NCBI RefSeq assembly: GCF_900105885.1
Contig: NZ_LT629780.1
Span: 434,001 to 498,000, forward strand
DNA from: Pseudomonas guangdongensis
GTDB taxonomy: Bacteria; Pseudomonadota; Gammaproteobacteria; Pseudomonadales; Pseudomonadaceae
Direction: 5' to 3'
DNA length: 64,000 nucleotides
Part shown: piece after piece, positions 18,578 to 27,299 of the stretch
Position numbering within the stretch: the first letter of the stretch is position 1
How the letters are laid out: each line of letters begins with the position of its first letter
Translations under genes and position numbers: made by a program
Notes under the pieces: generated by a model
Told to the model about the DNA's origin: nothing
Database searches by the model: none
What the model saw: only the letters and a program-made list of their open reading frames with translations

Positions 18578-19191
18578 TGCTCGGCGCTGCGCTGCTCGCC
18601 GGCGTCGAGGCCGGCCTCAACAAGGTGCTGGCGCTGGACGCCACCGCGCTACCGCGCCTGGCCGCGCTGCAGGGCCGGGTGATCGCCGTCGACTGCACGG
18701 CGCCCGCGCTGCGCCTGTTCCTGCTGCCCGGCGCCGATGGCCTGCGCCTGGCCGGGCACTGGGAAGCTCCCGCCGACTGCACCCTGCGCGCCCCGGCTGG
18801 CCGTCTGCTCGAACTCGCCGTGCACCGCGACAAGAGCGCCGTGCTGCACGCGCCCGACGTCGAGCTGGACGGCCACAGCGCCTGCCTGCTCGATCTGGCG
18901 GCGATCCTCCAGGATCTGGAGCTGGACTGGGAAGGCGCGCTGGCCGAGTGGCTCGGCCCGCTCGGCGCGGTGGCTCTGGCCCGGCCGCTGCAGGGCGCCG
19001 GGCAGTGGAGCGGCGATGCCCTCGCCAGCCTGCGCCTGAACCTCGCCGACTGGCTGGCCGAAGAAGCCCGCCTGCTGGCCGGGCGTCAGGAAGCCGAAGC
19101 GCGCTTCGCCGAACTGGACGACCTCAAGCTCGCCCTCGACCGCCTCGAGGCGCGCAGCGAGCGCCTTGCCCGCCGCCTGGAAGACCACTGA
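18577..19191 (+). CDS. ubiJ: Ubiquinone biosynthesis accessory protein UbiJ
   Basis: UbiJ is a lipid-binding SCP2-domain protein that helps hold the cytoplasmic Ubi enzymes and their hydrophobic substrates together. The 204-residue product has an N-terminal SCP2-like domain (about residues 10-115) and a C-terminal helical, coiled-coil-prone tail ([20 protein letters not shown]). Its position between ubiE and ubiB, overlapping the first and 4 bases from the second, supports the call more strongly than the poorly conserved sequence. Confidence 0.92.
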   Translation: MLGAALLAGVEAGLNKVLALDATALPRLAALQGRVIAVDCTAPALRLFLLPGADGLRLAGHWEAPADCTLRAPAGRLLELAVHRDKSAVLHAPDVELDGHSACLLDLAAILQDLELDWEGALAEWLGPLGAVALARPLQGAGQWSGDALASLRLNLADWLAEEARLLAGRQEAEARFAELDDLKLALDRLEARSERLARRLEDH

Positions 19192-19195
19192 CCGC

Positions 19196-20776
19196 ATGAA
19201 GCTGCTCGCCCTGTGCCGCCTGTTCCGCATCCAGCGGGTCGCCGTCCACTACCGGCTCGACGACCTGCTGCTCGACCTGCCACTGCCCTGGTGGCTGCGC
19301 AGCCTGCTGCGCGCCCTGCCCTGGCGCTGGCTACCCCGCGCCGACGCCGGGATGTCGCGCGGCGAGCGGCTGCGCCGCAGCCTGGAAGACCTCGGCCCGG
19401 TGTTCATCAAGTTCGGCCAGTTGCTGTCGACGCGCCGCGACCTGCTGCCCGCCGACATCGCCGACGAACTGGCGCACCTGCAGGACAAGGTGCCGCCGTT
19501 CCCGCCCGAGCAGGCGGTGGCGCTGATCGAGCAGCAGCTCGGCGCACGTATCGAGCAGGTGTTCAGCCGCTTCGAGCGTCAGCCGCTGGCCAGCGCCTCG
19601 GTGGCCCAGGTGCATGCCGCGCAGCTGAGAAGCGGCGAGGACGTAGTGGTCAAGGTGGTGCGGCCGGGCCTGGAGCCGGTGATCAGTCAGGACATGGCCT
19701 GGCTGTTCGTGCTGGCCCGTCTGGCCGAGCGGGTGTCCGCCGATGCCCGCCGGCTGCATCCGGTGGAGGTGGTCGGCGACTACGAGAAGACCATCTTCGA
19801 CGAGCTGGACCTGCTGCGCGAGGCGGCCAACGGCACCCAGCTGCGGCGCAACTTCGACGGCTCCAAGCTGCTCTACGTGCCGCAGGTGTACTGGGACTGG
19901 TGCCGGCCCAAGGTGCTGGTGATGGAGCGCATCTACGGCATCCCGGTCACCGACCTGGACGCCCTGCGCGACCAGGGCACCGACATGAAGAAGCTGGCCG
20001 AGCGCGGCGTGGAGATCTTCTTCACCCAGGTGTTCCGCGACAGTTTCTTCCACGCCGACATGCACCCCGGCAACATCTTCGTCAGCACCCGCACACCGCA
20101 CGACCCGCAGTACATCGGCATCGACTGCGGGATCATCGGCAGCCTCACCGCCGAGGACCAGGACTACCTGGCGCGCAACCTGCTGGCCTTCTTCAAGCGC
20201 GACTACCGCAAGGTGGCGCAGCTGCACATCGACTCCGGCTGGGTGCCGGCCGACACCCCGGTCAACGACTTCGAAGCGGCGATCCGAACCGTCTGCGAGC
20301 CGATCTTCGAGAAACCGCTGAAGGACATCTCCTTCGGCCAGGTGCTGCTGCGCCTGTTCCAGACCGCGCGGCGCTTCAACATGGAAGTGCAACCGCAGCT
20401 GGTGCTGCTGCAGAAGACCCTGCTCAACATCGAGGGCCTCGGCCGCCAGCTGTACCCCGACCTCGACCTGTGGGCGACCGCCAAGCCGTTCCTCGAACGC
20501 TGGATGCGCGAGCGCATGAGCCCGCTGCGCCTGCTGCGCAACCTGCAGCAGCAGGCCGAACAGGTGCCGCAGCTGGCGCGCAAGGCCGAGCTGGCGCTGG
20601 AGCGCATCGGCCAGGGCGGCCTGCCCGCCGCCGCGCGCGGCGAACGCTGGCCGGTACGTCTGCTCGGCGCCGTGCTGCTGCTCGGCGCCGCCAGCAGCGG
20701 TCTGGCCCTGACCCCCGACACCTGGCCGGCCTGGAGCATGCTGGCCGGCGGTCTGTACCTGATCCTGCGTCGATAG
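19196..20776 (+). CDS. ubiB: Ubiquinone biosynthesis kinase-like protein UbiB
   Basis: UbiB belongs to the ABC1/ADCK atypical kinase family and supports ubiquinone synthesis, probably through ATP-dependent handling of lipid intermediates. The 526-residue protein carries the KxGQ motif in [16 protein letters not shown], the ATP loop [20 protein letters not shown] with the invariant Lys, and the catalytic-loop region [11 protein letters not shown] with IGIDCGIIG. Two membrane segments close the C-terminus. The start [15 protein letters not shown] follows the ubiJ stop by 4 bases. Confidence 0.97.
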   Translation: MKLLALCRLFRIQRVAVHYRLDDLLLDLPLPWWLRSLLRALPWRWLPRADAGMSRGERLRRSLEDLGPVFIKFGQLLSTRRDLLPADIADELAHLQDKVPPFPPEQAVALIEQQLGARIEQVFSRFERQPLASASVAQVHAAQLRSGEDVVVKVVRPGLEPVISQDMAWLFVLARLAERVSADARRLHPVEVVGDYEKTIFDELDLLREAANGTQLRRNFDGSKLLYVPQVYWDWCRPKVLVMERIYGIPVTDLDALRDQGTDMKKLAERGVEIFFTQVFRDSFFHADMHPGNIFVSTRTPHDPQYIGIDCGIIGSLTAEDQDYLARNLLAFFKRDYRKVAQLHIDSGWVPADTPVNDFEAAIRTVCEPIFEKPLKDISFGQVLLRLFQTARRFNMEVQPQLVLLQKTLLNIEGLGRQLYPDLDLWATAKPFLERWMRERMSPLRLLRNLQQQAEQVPQLARKAELALERIGQGGLPAAARGERWPVRLLGAVLLLGAASSGLALTPDTWPAWSMLAGGLYLILRR

Positions 20777-20852
20777 CCAGCGCGCCACGCCGCTGGCAAA
20801 CTGACTCAATTGTGAACCGGCGCCCGGTGCGCCCCGGACAAGCGAACACCCC

Positions 20853-21257
20853 ATGAGCAACTGGCTGGACGAAATTCACTGGAACGCCGACGGGCTGGTC
20901 CCGGCGATTGCCCAGGACCACAAGAGCGGGCGCATCCTGATGATGGCCTGGATGAACCGCGAATCCCTGCAGCTGACCGTCGACGAGGGCCGCGCCATCT
21001 ACTGGTCGCGCTCGCGCGGCAAGCTGTGGCGCAAGGGCGAGGAGTCCGGCCACGTGCAGAAGCTGCACGAACTGCGCCTGGACTGCGATGCCGACGTGAT
21101 CGTCCTGCAGGTCGAGCAGCTCGGCGGCATCGCCTGCCACACCGGCCGCGAGAGCTGCTTCTACCGCGTCTACCGGGACGGCGCCTGGCAGACCGTCGAT
21201 GCGGTGATCAAGGACCCGCACGCCATCTACGAACACAAGGGCCACAGCCATGAGTGA
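20853..21257 (+). CDS. hisI: Phosphoribosyl-AMP cyclohydrolase
   Basis: HisI opens the adenine ring of phosphoribosyl-AMP in the third step of histidine synthesis. The 134-residue protein shows the zinc and substrate motifs [26 protein letters not shown] and the cysteines in LRLDCDADV and [15 protein letters not shown]. In Pseudomonas HisI and HisE are separate proteins rather than the fused HisIE of enterobacteria, as seen here. It overlaps hisE by 8 bases. Confidence 0.97.
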   Translation: MSNWLDEIHWNADGLVPAIAQDHKSGRILMMAWMNRESLQLTVDEGRAIYWSRSRGKLWRKGEESGHVQKLHELRLDCDADVIVLQVEQLGGIACHTGRESCFYRVYRDGAWQTVDAVIKDPHAIYEHKGHSHE

Positions 21258-21597
21258 AGCCATGAGCCACGACACCCTCGCGCGCCTGGCCGCAGTGCTG
21301 GAGGCGCGCAAGGGCGCAGCCCCCGACAGCTCCTACGTGGCCAGCCTGTACCACAAGGGCCTGAACAAGATTCTGGAGAAAGTCGGCGAGGAGTCGGTGG
21401 AAACCATCCTCGCCGCCAAGGACGCCGCCGTGAGCGGCGACTGCAGCGACCTGATCTACGAGACCGCCGACCTGTGGTTCCACTCCCTGGTCATGCTCGC
21501 CGCCCTCGGCCAGCACCCGCAGGCGGTCCTCGACGAGCTGGACCGCCGCTTCGGCCTCTCCGGGCACGCCGAAAAGGCCGCCCGTTCGCAATCCTGA
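21250..21597 (+). CDS. hisE: Phosphoribosyl-ATP pyrophosphatase
   Basis: HisE hydrolyses phosphoribosyl-ATP to phosphoribosyl-AMP in the second step of histidine synthesis. The 115-residue MazG-like protein has the conserved helix set [20 protein letters not shown] and [12 protein letters not shown], with metal-binding Glu residues, and [17 protein letters not shown]. The ATG at 21250 has AAGGG 8 bases upstream; a second ATG at 21262 gives a protein closer in length to other Pseudomonas HisE but lacks a clear binding site. The tat genes follow after 25 bases. Confidence 0.96.
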   Translation: MSEAMSHDTLARLAAVLEARKGAAPDSSYVASLYHKGLNKILEKVGEESVETILAAKDAAVSGDCSDLIYETADLWFHSLVMLAALGQHPQAVLDELDRRFGLSGHAEKAARSQS

Positions 21598-21622
21598 TTT
21601 CAACCTACTCGGAGATTCCATC

Positions 21623-21859
21623 ATGGGATTCGGCGGCATCAGCATCTGGCAACTCCTGATCATCCTGCTCATCGTGGTCATGCTGTTCGGCACCAAGCGC
21701 CTCAAGTCGCTCGGCTCGGACGTCGGCGAAGCGATCAAGAGCTTCCGCAAGTCGGTGAACACCGAAGAAGAGGCCGGCAAGCCGCAGGTGGAGGAGCCCA
21801 AGGGCACCACCATCCAGGGCGAAGTGCGCAAGGTCGACGAGCCGGCGAAGAAGAACTGA
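21623..21859 (+). CDS. tatA: Twin-arginine translocase subunit TatA
   Basis: TatA oligomers form the protein-conducting part of the Tat system in the inner membrane. The 78-residue protein has the short N-terminal membrane helix ([17 protein letters not shown]), the hinge [20 protein letters not shown] with its amphipathic helix, and a charged C-terminal tail. It is the first of tatABC, following hisE closely. Confidence 0.97.
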   Translation: MGFGGISIWQLLIILLIVVMLFGTKRLKSLGSDVGEAIKSFRKSVNTEEEAGKPQVEEPKGTTIQGEVRKVDEPAKKN

Positions 21860-21889
21860 CGCACCCTGGTGCCGGAGCGTGGCTGAATC

Positions 21890-22375
21890 ATGTTCGACGT
21901 AGGCTTTAGCGAACTGCTGCTGGTCGCCCTGGTGGCCCTGCTGGTGCTCGGCCCCGAGCGCCTGCCGGGCGCGGCGCGCACCGCCGGCCTGTGGATCGGT
22001 CGGATCAGGCGCAGCTTCGCGGCGATCAAGACCGAGGTCGAGCGCGAGATCGGCGCCGACGAGATCCGCCGCCAGCTGCACAACGAAAACATCCTGGCCA
22101 TGGAACGCCAGCAACAGCAGGCCAGCGCGACGGACACCAAGGTGCCGCCCGCAGCCCCGCTGCCGGGCGAGGCGCCGGCCACGCCGAGCGGCCCCACCGA
22201 GGCGCAGGTCAACGCACCGATCGCCGCGCACAGCCGCCTGGCCTCGCTGCCCGGCCATTCGTCCGCCCCGCCGCTCGCGGAAGCCGCCAGCCACGACGCC
22301 AGCATCCCCTCCGCCGGCACGGTCGCCCGCACGGACGCCGCGCCGGCCGCCACCGAGCCTCCACGCAGCACATGA
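21890..22375 (+). CDS. tatB: Twin-arginine translocase subunit TatB
   Basis: TatB sits with TatC in the receptor complex for twin-arginine signal peptides. The 161-residue protein has the diagnostic start [20 protein letters not shown], the hinge [18 protein letters not shown] and an amphipathic helix, then a long Ala/Pro-rich tail. The stop overlaps the tatC start by 4 bases (ATGA). Confidence 0.96.
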   Translation: MFDVGFSELLLVALVALLVLGPERLPGAARTAGLWIGRIRRSFAAIKTEVEREIGADEIRRQLHNENILAMERQQQQASATDTKVPPAAPLPGEAPATPSGPTEAQVNAPIAAHSRLASLPGHSSAPPLAEAASHDASIPSAGTVARTDAAPAATEPPRST

Positions 22376-23187
22376 CCAGCCAGACCCCGCCCTCCGACCA
22401 GGAAATGCCCCTGATCGCGCACCTCACCGAACTGCGCAACCGCCTGCTGCGCTGCGTGGTGATCATCCTGCTGATCTTCGCCGGGCTGTTCTACTTCGCC
22501 CAGGACATCTACGCGCTGGTCGCCGCGCCGCTGCGCGCCTACCTGCCCGAAGGCGCCACCATGATCGCCACCGGGGTGGCCTCGCCGTTCCTCACCCCGT
22601 TCAAGCTGACCCTGATGGTCTCGCTGTTCCTCGCCATCCCGGTGATTCTCCAGCAGATCTGGGGCTTCATCGCCCCCGGCCTGTACCAGCACGAAAAGCG
22701 CATCGCCGTGCCGCTGCTGATCTCCAGCATCCTGCTGTTCTACGCCGGCATGGCCTTCGCCTACTTCGTGGTGTTCCCGATCATGTTCGGCTTCTTCGCC
22801 AGCGTGACCCCGGAAGGCGTGGCGATGATGACCGACATCGGCCAGTACCTCGATTTCGTGCTGACCCTGTTCTTCGCCTTCGGCGTGGCCTTCGAGATTC
22901 CGGTGGCGACCTTCCTGCTGATCTGGGTGGGCATCGTCGACGTCGCCACCCTGCGCAAGAGCCGCCCCTACGTGATCATCGGCTGCTTCGTGGTCGGCAT
23001 GTTCCTCACCCCGCCGGACGTGTTCTCGCAGACCCTGCTGGCGGTGCCGATGTGGCTGCTGTTCGAGGCCGGCCTGTTCTTCGGCGCCACGGTGCGCAGG
23101 CCGCAGACCGAGACGAGCGGGAGCGACGCGGCCGGCACCGCCCTGGCCACCCGCGACGACGACCAGCCGCCGGCGCCGCAGGCATGA
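22372..23187 (+). CDS. tatC: Twin-arginine translocase subunit TatC
   Basis: TatC is the six-span core receptor of the Tat system and recognises the twin-arginine motif. The 271-residue protein shows [17 protein letters not shown] at the N-terminus with the conserved Glu, [14 protein letters not shown] and [20 protein letters not shown]. Length and membrane topology are normal. The stop overlaps the rsmE start by 4 bases, so rsmE is translationally coupled to the tat genes. Confidence 0.97.
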   Translation: MTSQTPPSDQEMPLIAHLTELRNRLLRCVVIILLIFAGLFYFAQDIYALVAAPLRAYLPEGATMIATGVASPFLTPFKLTLMVSLFLAIPVILQQIWGFIAPGLYQHEKRIAVPLLISSILLFYAGMAFAYFVVFPIMFGFFASVTPEGVAMMTDIGQYLDFVLTLFFAFGVAFEIPVATFLLIWVGIVDVATLRKSRPYVIIGCFVVGMFLTPPDVFSQTLLAVPMWLLFEAGLFFGATVRRPQTETSGSDAAGTALATRDDDQPPAPQA

Positions 23188-23894
23188 ACCTGCTGCTGCT
23201 CGAAGATGCCGACCTGATCGCCGCGGACCGCGCCCTGCTGCGCGGTCGGCGCCTGAAGCACCTCAACGAGGTGCATCGCGCCCAGGCCGGCGACAGCCTG
23301 CGCATCGGCCGCCTCGGCGGCGCGCTGGGCAGCGGGCGGATCCTGCGCCTGGACGGCGAGGCGGCGGAGATCGCCGTGGAACGCCTCGACGAGGCCGCGC
23401 CGGCCAAGCTGCCGATCACCCTGCTGCTCGCCCTGCCCCGGCCGAAGATGCTCAAGCGCGTGCTGCAGACCGTGGCCAGCATGGGCGTGCCGCGCCTGGT
23501 GCTGCTCAACAGCTACCGGGTGGAAAAGAGCTTCTGGCAGACTCCCTTCCTGCAGCCTGCCGCGATCCGCGAACAACTGATCCTCGGCCTCGAACAGTCC
23601 CGCGACACCCACCTGCCCGAAGTGAGCATCGAGCAGCGCTTCAAGCCCTTCGTCGAGGACCGCCTGCCGCAACTGGCCAGCGGCACCCTCGGCCTGGTCG
23701 GCCACCCCGGCGACTACCCGGCCTGCCCGCGCGCCGTCGATGCGCCGGTGACCCTGGCCATCGGCCCGGAAGGCGGCTGGATTCCCTACGAGGTGGACAA
23801 GCTGCGCGAGGCCGGCCTCGCCCCGGTGCAGCTCGGCGAGCGCATCCTGCGCGTGGAAACCGCCGTCACCGCCCTGCTCGCCCGCCTCTACTGA
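23184..23894 (+). CDS. rsmE: 16S rRNA m3U1498 methyltransferase
   Basis: RsmE methylates N3 of U1498 in 16S rRNA. The 236-residue SPOUT-fold protein has an N-terminal PUA-like domain ([16 protein letters not shown]) and the knotted SAM-binding end [17 protein letters not shown] and [17 protein letters not shown]. It closes the long + strand run from argS. A bidirectional hairpin terminator stands 40 bases after the stop. Confidence 0.96.
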   Translation: MNLLLLEDADLIAADRALLRGRRLKHLNEVHRAQAGDSLRIGRLGGALGSGRILRLDGEAAEIAVERLDEAAPAKLPITLLLALPRPKMLKRVLQTVASMGVPRLVLLNSYRVEKSFWQTPFLQPAAIREQLILGLEQSRDTHLPEVSIEQRFKPFVEDRLPQLASGTLGLVGHPGDYPACPRAVDAPVTLAIGPEGGWIPYEVDKLREAGLAPVQLGERILRVETAVTALLARLY

Positions 23895-23934
23895 GCCGGC
23901 TCCGCTTCGCCCTAACGCCCACGGAGCCCGAAAC

Positions 23935-23971
23935 GACGACGGGGCGACGCATCGCTACGCCGCCCCGTCGT
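23935..23971. terminator. Terminator between rsmE and the convergent OmpA lipoprotein gene
   Basis: CGACGGGGCG (23937-23946) pairs perfectly with CGCCCCGTCG (23961-23970), extended by an A-T pair, around a loop with some inner pairing. The flanks are only weakly T- or A-rich. It lies between two convergent genes, so it may serve both. Confidence 0.7.
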
Positions 23972-23990
23972 TATCCGGCGGATGCCCGGA

Positions 23991-24674
23991 TCAGTACTGC
24001 ACGCCCGGCAGCGGACGCAGGTTCACTTCCACGCGACGGTTCTGCTGACGGCCCATCTCGTTGGCGTTGCTGGCCACCGGCATGTCCGGGCCGGCGCCGC
24101 GGGTGGTCACCCGCGCCGGGTTGACGCCCTGGGAGATCAGGTAGTTGGCCACGCTCTGCGCACGGCGCTGGGACAGCGCGACGTTGTACTGGTAGCCGCC
24201 GGTGCTGTCGGTGTGGCCGACGATCTCGATGCTGTTCTGGTCGAACTGCTTGAAGGAGTTGGCCAGGTTGTTCAACGGGGTATAGAAGTTGCTGGCGATA
24301 TCCGCCGAGTTGGTGGCGAAGGTGATGTTGCCGGGCATGATCAGCTGGATGTTGTCGCCCTGGCGCTGCACCTCGACGCCGGTGCCCTGCATCTGCTGGC
24401 GCAACTGGGCTTCCTGCTTGTCGGCGTAGTAGCCATAGCCGGCGCCGCTGGCGCCGCCGATGGCCGCGCCGATCAGCGCGCCCTTGCCGCGGTTGTCGTG
24501 GCTGATCAGGGCCCCGGCCGCGGCACCGGCGAGGGCGCCGAGACCGCCGTACTTGGCGGTCTTGCTCATGCCGGCGGAGTCGCCCTGGGCGCTCTGGTCG
24601 TAGGGATTCTGCGCGCAACCGCTCAGCACCGACAGGGCGAGGGCGGACAGGATCAGGCGACGAGACAGTTTCAT
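23991..24674 (-). CDS. OmpA-family lipoprotein with glycine zipper (YiaD-like)
   Basis: The 227-residue protein has a lipoprotein signal peptide ending LSVLSGC (Cys20). Next comes a glycine-zipper segment at about residues 40-85 (GGLGALAGAAAGALISHDNR, GALIGAAIGGASGAGYGYY), then a C-terminal OmpA domain that binds peptidoglycan (IEIVGHTDSTGGYQYN, LSQRRAQSVANYLI, RRVEVNLRPLP). It resembles Escherichia coli YiaD and probably tethers the outer membrane to the cell wall. The start MKLSRRLIL is chosen because it begins the signal peptide. Confidence 0.9.
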   Translation of the reverse strand: MKLSRRLILSALALSVLSGCAQNPYDQSAQGDSAGMSKTAKYGGLGALAGAAAGALISHDNRGKGALIGAAIGGASGAGYGYYADKQEAQLRQQMQGTGVEVQRQGDNIQLIMPGNITFATNSADIASNFYTPLNNLANSFKQFDQNSIEIVGHTDSTGGYQYNVALSQRRAQSVANYLISQGVNPARVTTRGAGPDMPVASNANEMGRQQNRRVEVNLRPLPGVQY

Positions 24675-24765
24675 GGATGGCTCTCCTTGGATGATGGGCC
24701 AGGCCTTGCCGGGCAGTTGGTCATTAGAGGCAGCGCGAGGGAATAAATTCCCGCCTGTCTTCACT

Positions 24766-25410
24766 CTAGGCACGGACGAACGGATTTTCGCGCATTTCCT
24801 CGCCCAGCGTGGTGTCCGGGCCATGTCCGGCGACCACCGTGGCCTGCTCGTCGAGACGGTACAGGCGCTGGCGGATCGAACGCTCGATGGCCGAGTAGTC
24901 GCCGCCCCACAGGTCGGTGCGGCCGATGCCGCGGCGGAACAGGGTGTCGCCGGCGATCAGCAGCTTGGCGTCCTCGAACCAGAAGCTCATCGAGCCGGGC
25001 GTGTGCCCCGGGGTGTGCAGCGCCACGCCGCAGCCGCAGGCCAGCTCCTCGTCGTCCCGCAGGTAGCGGTCCGGGGCCGGCACCGGGGTGTAGGGCACGC
25101 CGAACATCCGGCACTGCAGCTCCAGGCTGTCCCACAGGAAACGGTCGGCCTCGTGCAGGTGCAGGGTCGCGCCGGTCTTCTCCTTCATCTGCCCGCTGGC
25201 GAGGAAGTGGTCGAGATGAGCATGGGTATGCACGATGCTGACCACCTTGAGGCCGTGCTTGTCCAGGCGCGCCATGATCAGCTCCGGGTCGCCGCCCGGA
25301 TCGACGACGATGGCCTTTTTCGTCAGCGGGTCGCCGATGATGGTGCAGTTGCACTGCAAGGGACCGACGGGGAAGGTTTCGCGGATCAGCGCGGGTGGGG
25401 CGGCGTCCAT
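24766..25410 (-). CDS. MBL-fold metallohydrolase (glyoxalase II-like)
   Basis: The 214-residue protein carries the metallo-beta-lactamase motif THAHLDHF with later ligands HTPGHTPGSM, IAGDTLF and AGHGPDT. This small cytoplasmic type (YcbL-like) includes glyoxalase II-like thioesterases; the substrate is not known from sequence. The ATG at 25410 has AGGAG 7 bases upstream. It is divergent from the short monooxygenase-like gene at 25528. Confidence 0.88.
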   Translation of the reverse strand: MDAAPPALIRETFPVGPLQCNCTIIGDPLTKKAIVVDPGGDPELIMARLDKHGLKVVSIVHTHAHLDHFLASGQMKEKTGATLHLHEADRFLWDSLELQCRMFGVPYTPVPAPDRYLRDDEELACGCGVALHTPGHTPGSMSFWFEDAKLLIAGDTLFRRGIGRTDLWGGDYSAIERSIRQRLYRLDEQATVVAGHGPDTTLGEEMRENPFVRA

Positions 25411-25527
25411 GGGGAGGCTCCTGCAAGGGTGATGAGGCATTCTCGACCCCGCGCGCGCCAGAGGCAACGCCGCACCCGGCGCGCCGCCCCGCTAGAATGC
25501 CCGCTCACCATCAGCGAGGAGTCGCCC

Positions 25528-25833
25528 ATGTACCTGGCCATGAACCGTTTCAAGATCGCCCGCGGTCACGAGGACACCTTCGTCGCCCACTGGCGCCAGC
25601 GCGAGAGCTATCTCGACGAGGTGCCGGGATTCGTGCGCTTCAACCTGCTGCGCGGCACCCAGACCGAGGAGTACACCCTGTTCGCCTCCTGCACCGAGTG
25701 GGAGTCGGCGGCGGCCTTCGAGGCCTGGACGCACTCCGAGGCGTTCCGCAAGGCCCACGCCAACGCCGGCAAGAGCCCGCGGGAAATCTATCTCGGCCCG
25801 CCGCAGCTGGAGCTGTTCGAGGCGGTGCTCTGA
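25528..25833 (+). CDS. Antibiotic biosynthesis monooxygenase (ABM) domain protein
   Basis: The 101-residue protein is a single ABM-type ferredoxin-like domain: MYLAMNRFKIARGHEDTFVA, VPGFVRFNLLRGTQTEEYTL, WTHSEAFRKAHANAG. Members include haem-degrading enzymes of the IsdG/HmoA type and small quinone monooxygenases; the C-terminal LELFEAVL resembles HmoA-like proteins. Haem-site residues cannot be assigned with confidence. AGGAG precedes the start. Confidence 0.85.
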   Translation: MYLAMNRFKIARGHEDTFVAHWRQRESYLDEVPGFVRFNLLRGTQTEEYTLFASCTEWESAAAFEAWTHSEAFRKAHANAGKSPREIYLGPPQLELFEAVL

Positions 25834-25906
25834 CACCCCGCCCCGCGCGCCGCAGGCCGGGCCACCGTCGCCAACACGGCGGCCCGGACCGGCCTGCCGT
25901 GACAGC

Positions 25907-27274
25907 TCAGCGTACGCCGGCCTGGCGCAGCGCCGCCGGGGTGAACTCGCCGGCGCTGGCGCTGAAGCCGAACTCGTAGGCCGAGCGCTCCTCGTTCTTC
26001 ATGCCCAGCGCCAGGTAGCGGCCGTTGAGCAGGTCGTAGAGGGTTTCCACCGCGTACCAGGGCACCTGCTTGTCGTAGTAGTTGATGGCGTGGGCCTCGG
26101 CGACGCGCCAGAGGGTGCCGCGGCCGTCGTAGTGGTCGATCAGCGCGGCCTGCCAGCTGTCCTCGTCGATGTAGAAGTCGCGCCTGGCGTAGATGTGCCG
26201 CGCGCCGCTCTTCAGGGTCGCGGTGACGTGCCAGACGCGGTGCAGCTCGTAGCGGGTTAGCGCCGGGTTGAGGTGGCCGGGCTTGATCACCTCGGCGTAC
26301 TTGAGGGTCGGCGCGTCGAGCCGGTGGCTGTTGTAGGGGATGTAGATCTCCTTCTTGCCGACCAGTTGCCAGTCGTAGCGATCCAGCGCGCCGTTGTACA
26401 TGTCCAGGTTGTCGGAAGTGCGCATGCCGTCGGCGGCGGTGCCGGGGCCGTCGTAGGCGACCTGCGGGGCGCGGCGCACGCGGCGCTGGCCGGCGTTGTA
26501 GAGCCAGGCCAGGCGCGGTTCCTTGACCTGGTTGAGGGTCTCGTGGACCAGCAGCACGTTGCCGGCCAGCCGCGCCGGGGCAGTGACCCGCTGGCGGAAG
26601 TAGAACAGCACGTTGCCGGGGCGGCTCGGATCGTAGTCGCGCAGGCGGGTGGGGAAGACGAACTCGTCGGTGAAGTGCACCAGGTTGTAGGCGCCGTTGG
26701 GCTGCGGAGTGGCCTGGGTGATGTAGCGGCGCACGCTGCCGCCACGGTAGCGGGTCAGGTGGTTCCAGATCACCTCCTCGGCGCTCTGCGGGATCGGGAA
26801 GGGGTTGGCGGTCTCGAAGCCCTCCAGGCCGTTGCCGCCGTCCACCAGCCGGGTGCGGGTGGCGTTGCGCGCGGTCGCCGCATAGACCTCGGCGGGCAGG
26901 CTGGCGCTGCGCCGGCTCGGGTAGACCGGCATGCGGAAGCTGTCCGGGTAGCGGCGGAACATCGCCAGCTGTCCGGGCGTCAGGTTTTGCCGGTACTGCT
27001 CGACGTTCTGCGCGGTGATGGTGAACAGCACGGCGTCGCCGGCATAGGGGTCGCCGAGAAAGCCTCGGGCATCGGCGCGCCCGGCATCGACCGGCAGGCC
27101 GCCGTCCCAGGCCGGGATGCTGCCGGCGGCGTTGCCGGCCTTCTCGGCGCCGACCGGGGTCAGGCTGCCGCCGAGCCTGGCCGCCTCCTGGGCCGGGACG
27201 GCGGCCAGCGCGTTGCCGGCCAGCAGGGCCAGGGCCAGAACGACGCGCTGCAGCGGGGTCTTGTGCGAAGTCAT
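25907..27274 (-). CDS. DUF1329 periplasmic / outer-membrane-associated protein
   Basis: The 455-residue protein has a signal peptide (ending about AGNALAAVPA) and a long DUF1329 domain, recognisable from LTPVGAEKAGNAAGSIPAWD, ITAQNVEQYRQNLTPGQLAM and YELHRVWHVTATLKSGARHI. The fold is related to LolB/OmlA-type lipoprotein-binding beta barrels, and DUF1329 proteins are nearly always next to a DUF1302 porin, as here. Their shared role is thought to involve export or handling of a hydrophobic compound; in many clusters an RND (MMPL) pump accompanies them, but none is seen here. Confidence 0.85.
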   Translation of the reverse strand: MTSHKTPLQRVVLALALLAGNALAAVPAQEAARLGGSLTPVGAEKAGNAAGSIPAWDGGLPVDAGRADARGFLGDPYAGDAVLFTITAQNVEQYRQNLTPGQLAMFRRYPDSFRMPVYPSRRSASLPAEVYAATARNATRTRLVDGGNGLEGFETANPFPIPQSAEEVIWNHLTRYRGGSVRRYITQATPQPNGAYNLVHFTDEFVFPTRLRDYDPSRPGNVLFYFRQRVTAPARLAGNVLLVHETLNQVKEPRLAWLYNAGQRRVRRAPQVAYDGPGTAADGMRTSDNLDMYNGALDRYDWQLVGKKEIYIPYNSHRLDAPTLKYAEVIKPGHLNPALTRYELHRVWHVTATLKSGARHIYARRDFYIDEDSWQAALIDHYDGRGTLWRVAEAHAINYYDKQVPWYAVETLYDLLNGRYLALGMKNEERSAYEFGFSASAGEFTPAALRQAGVR

Positions 27275-27299
27275 GCTCGCTCTCCTTGTCCGTGGCGGC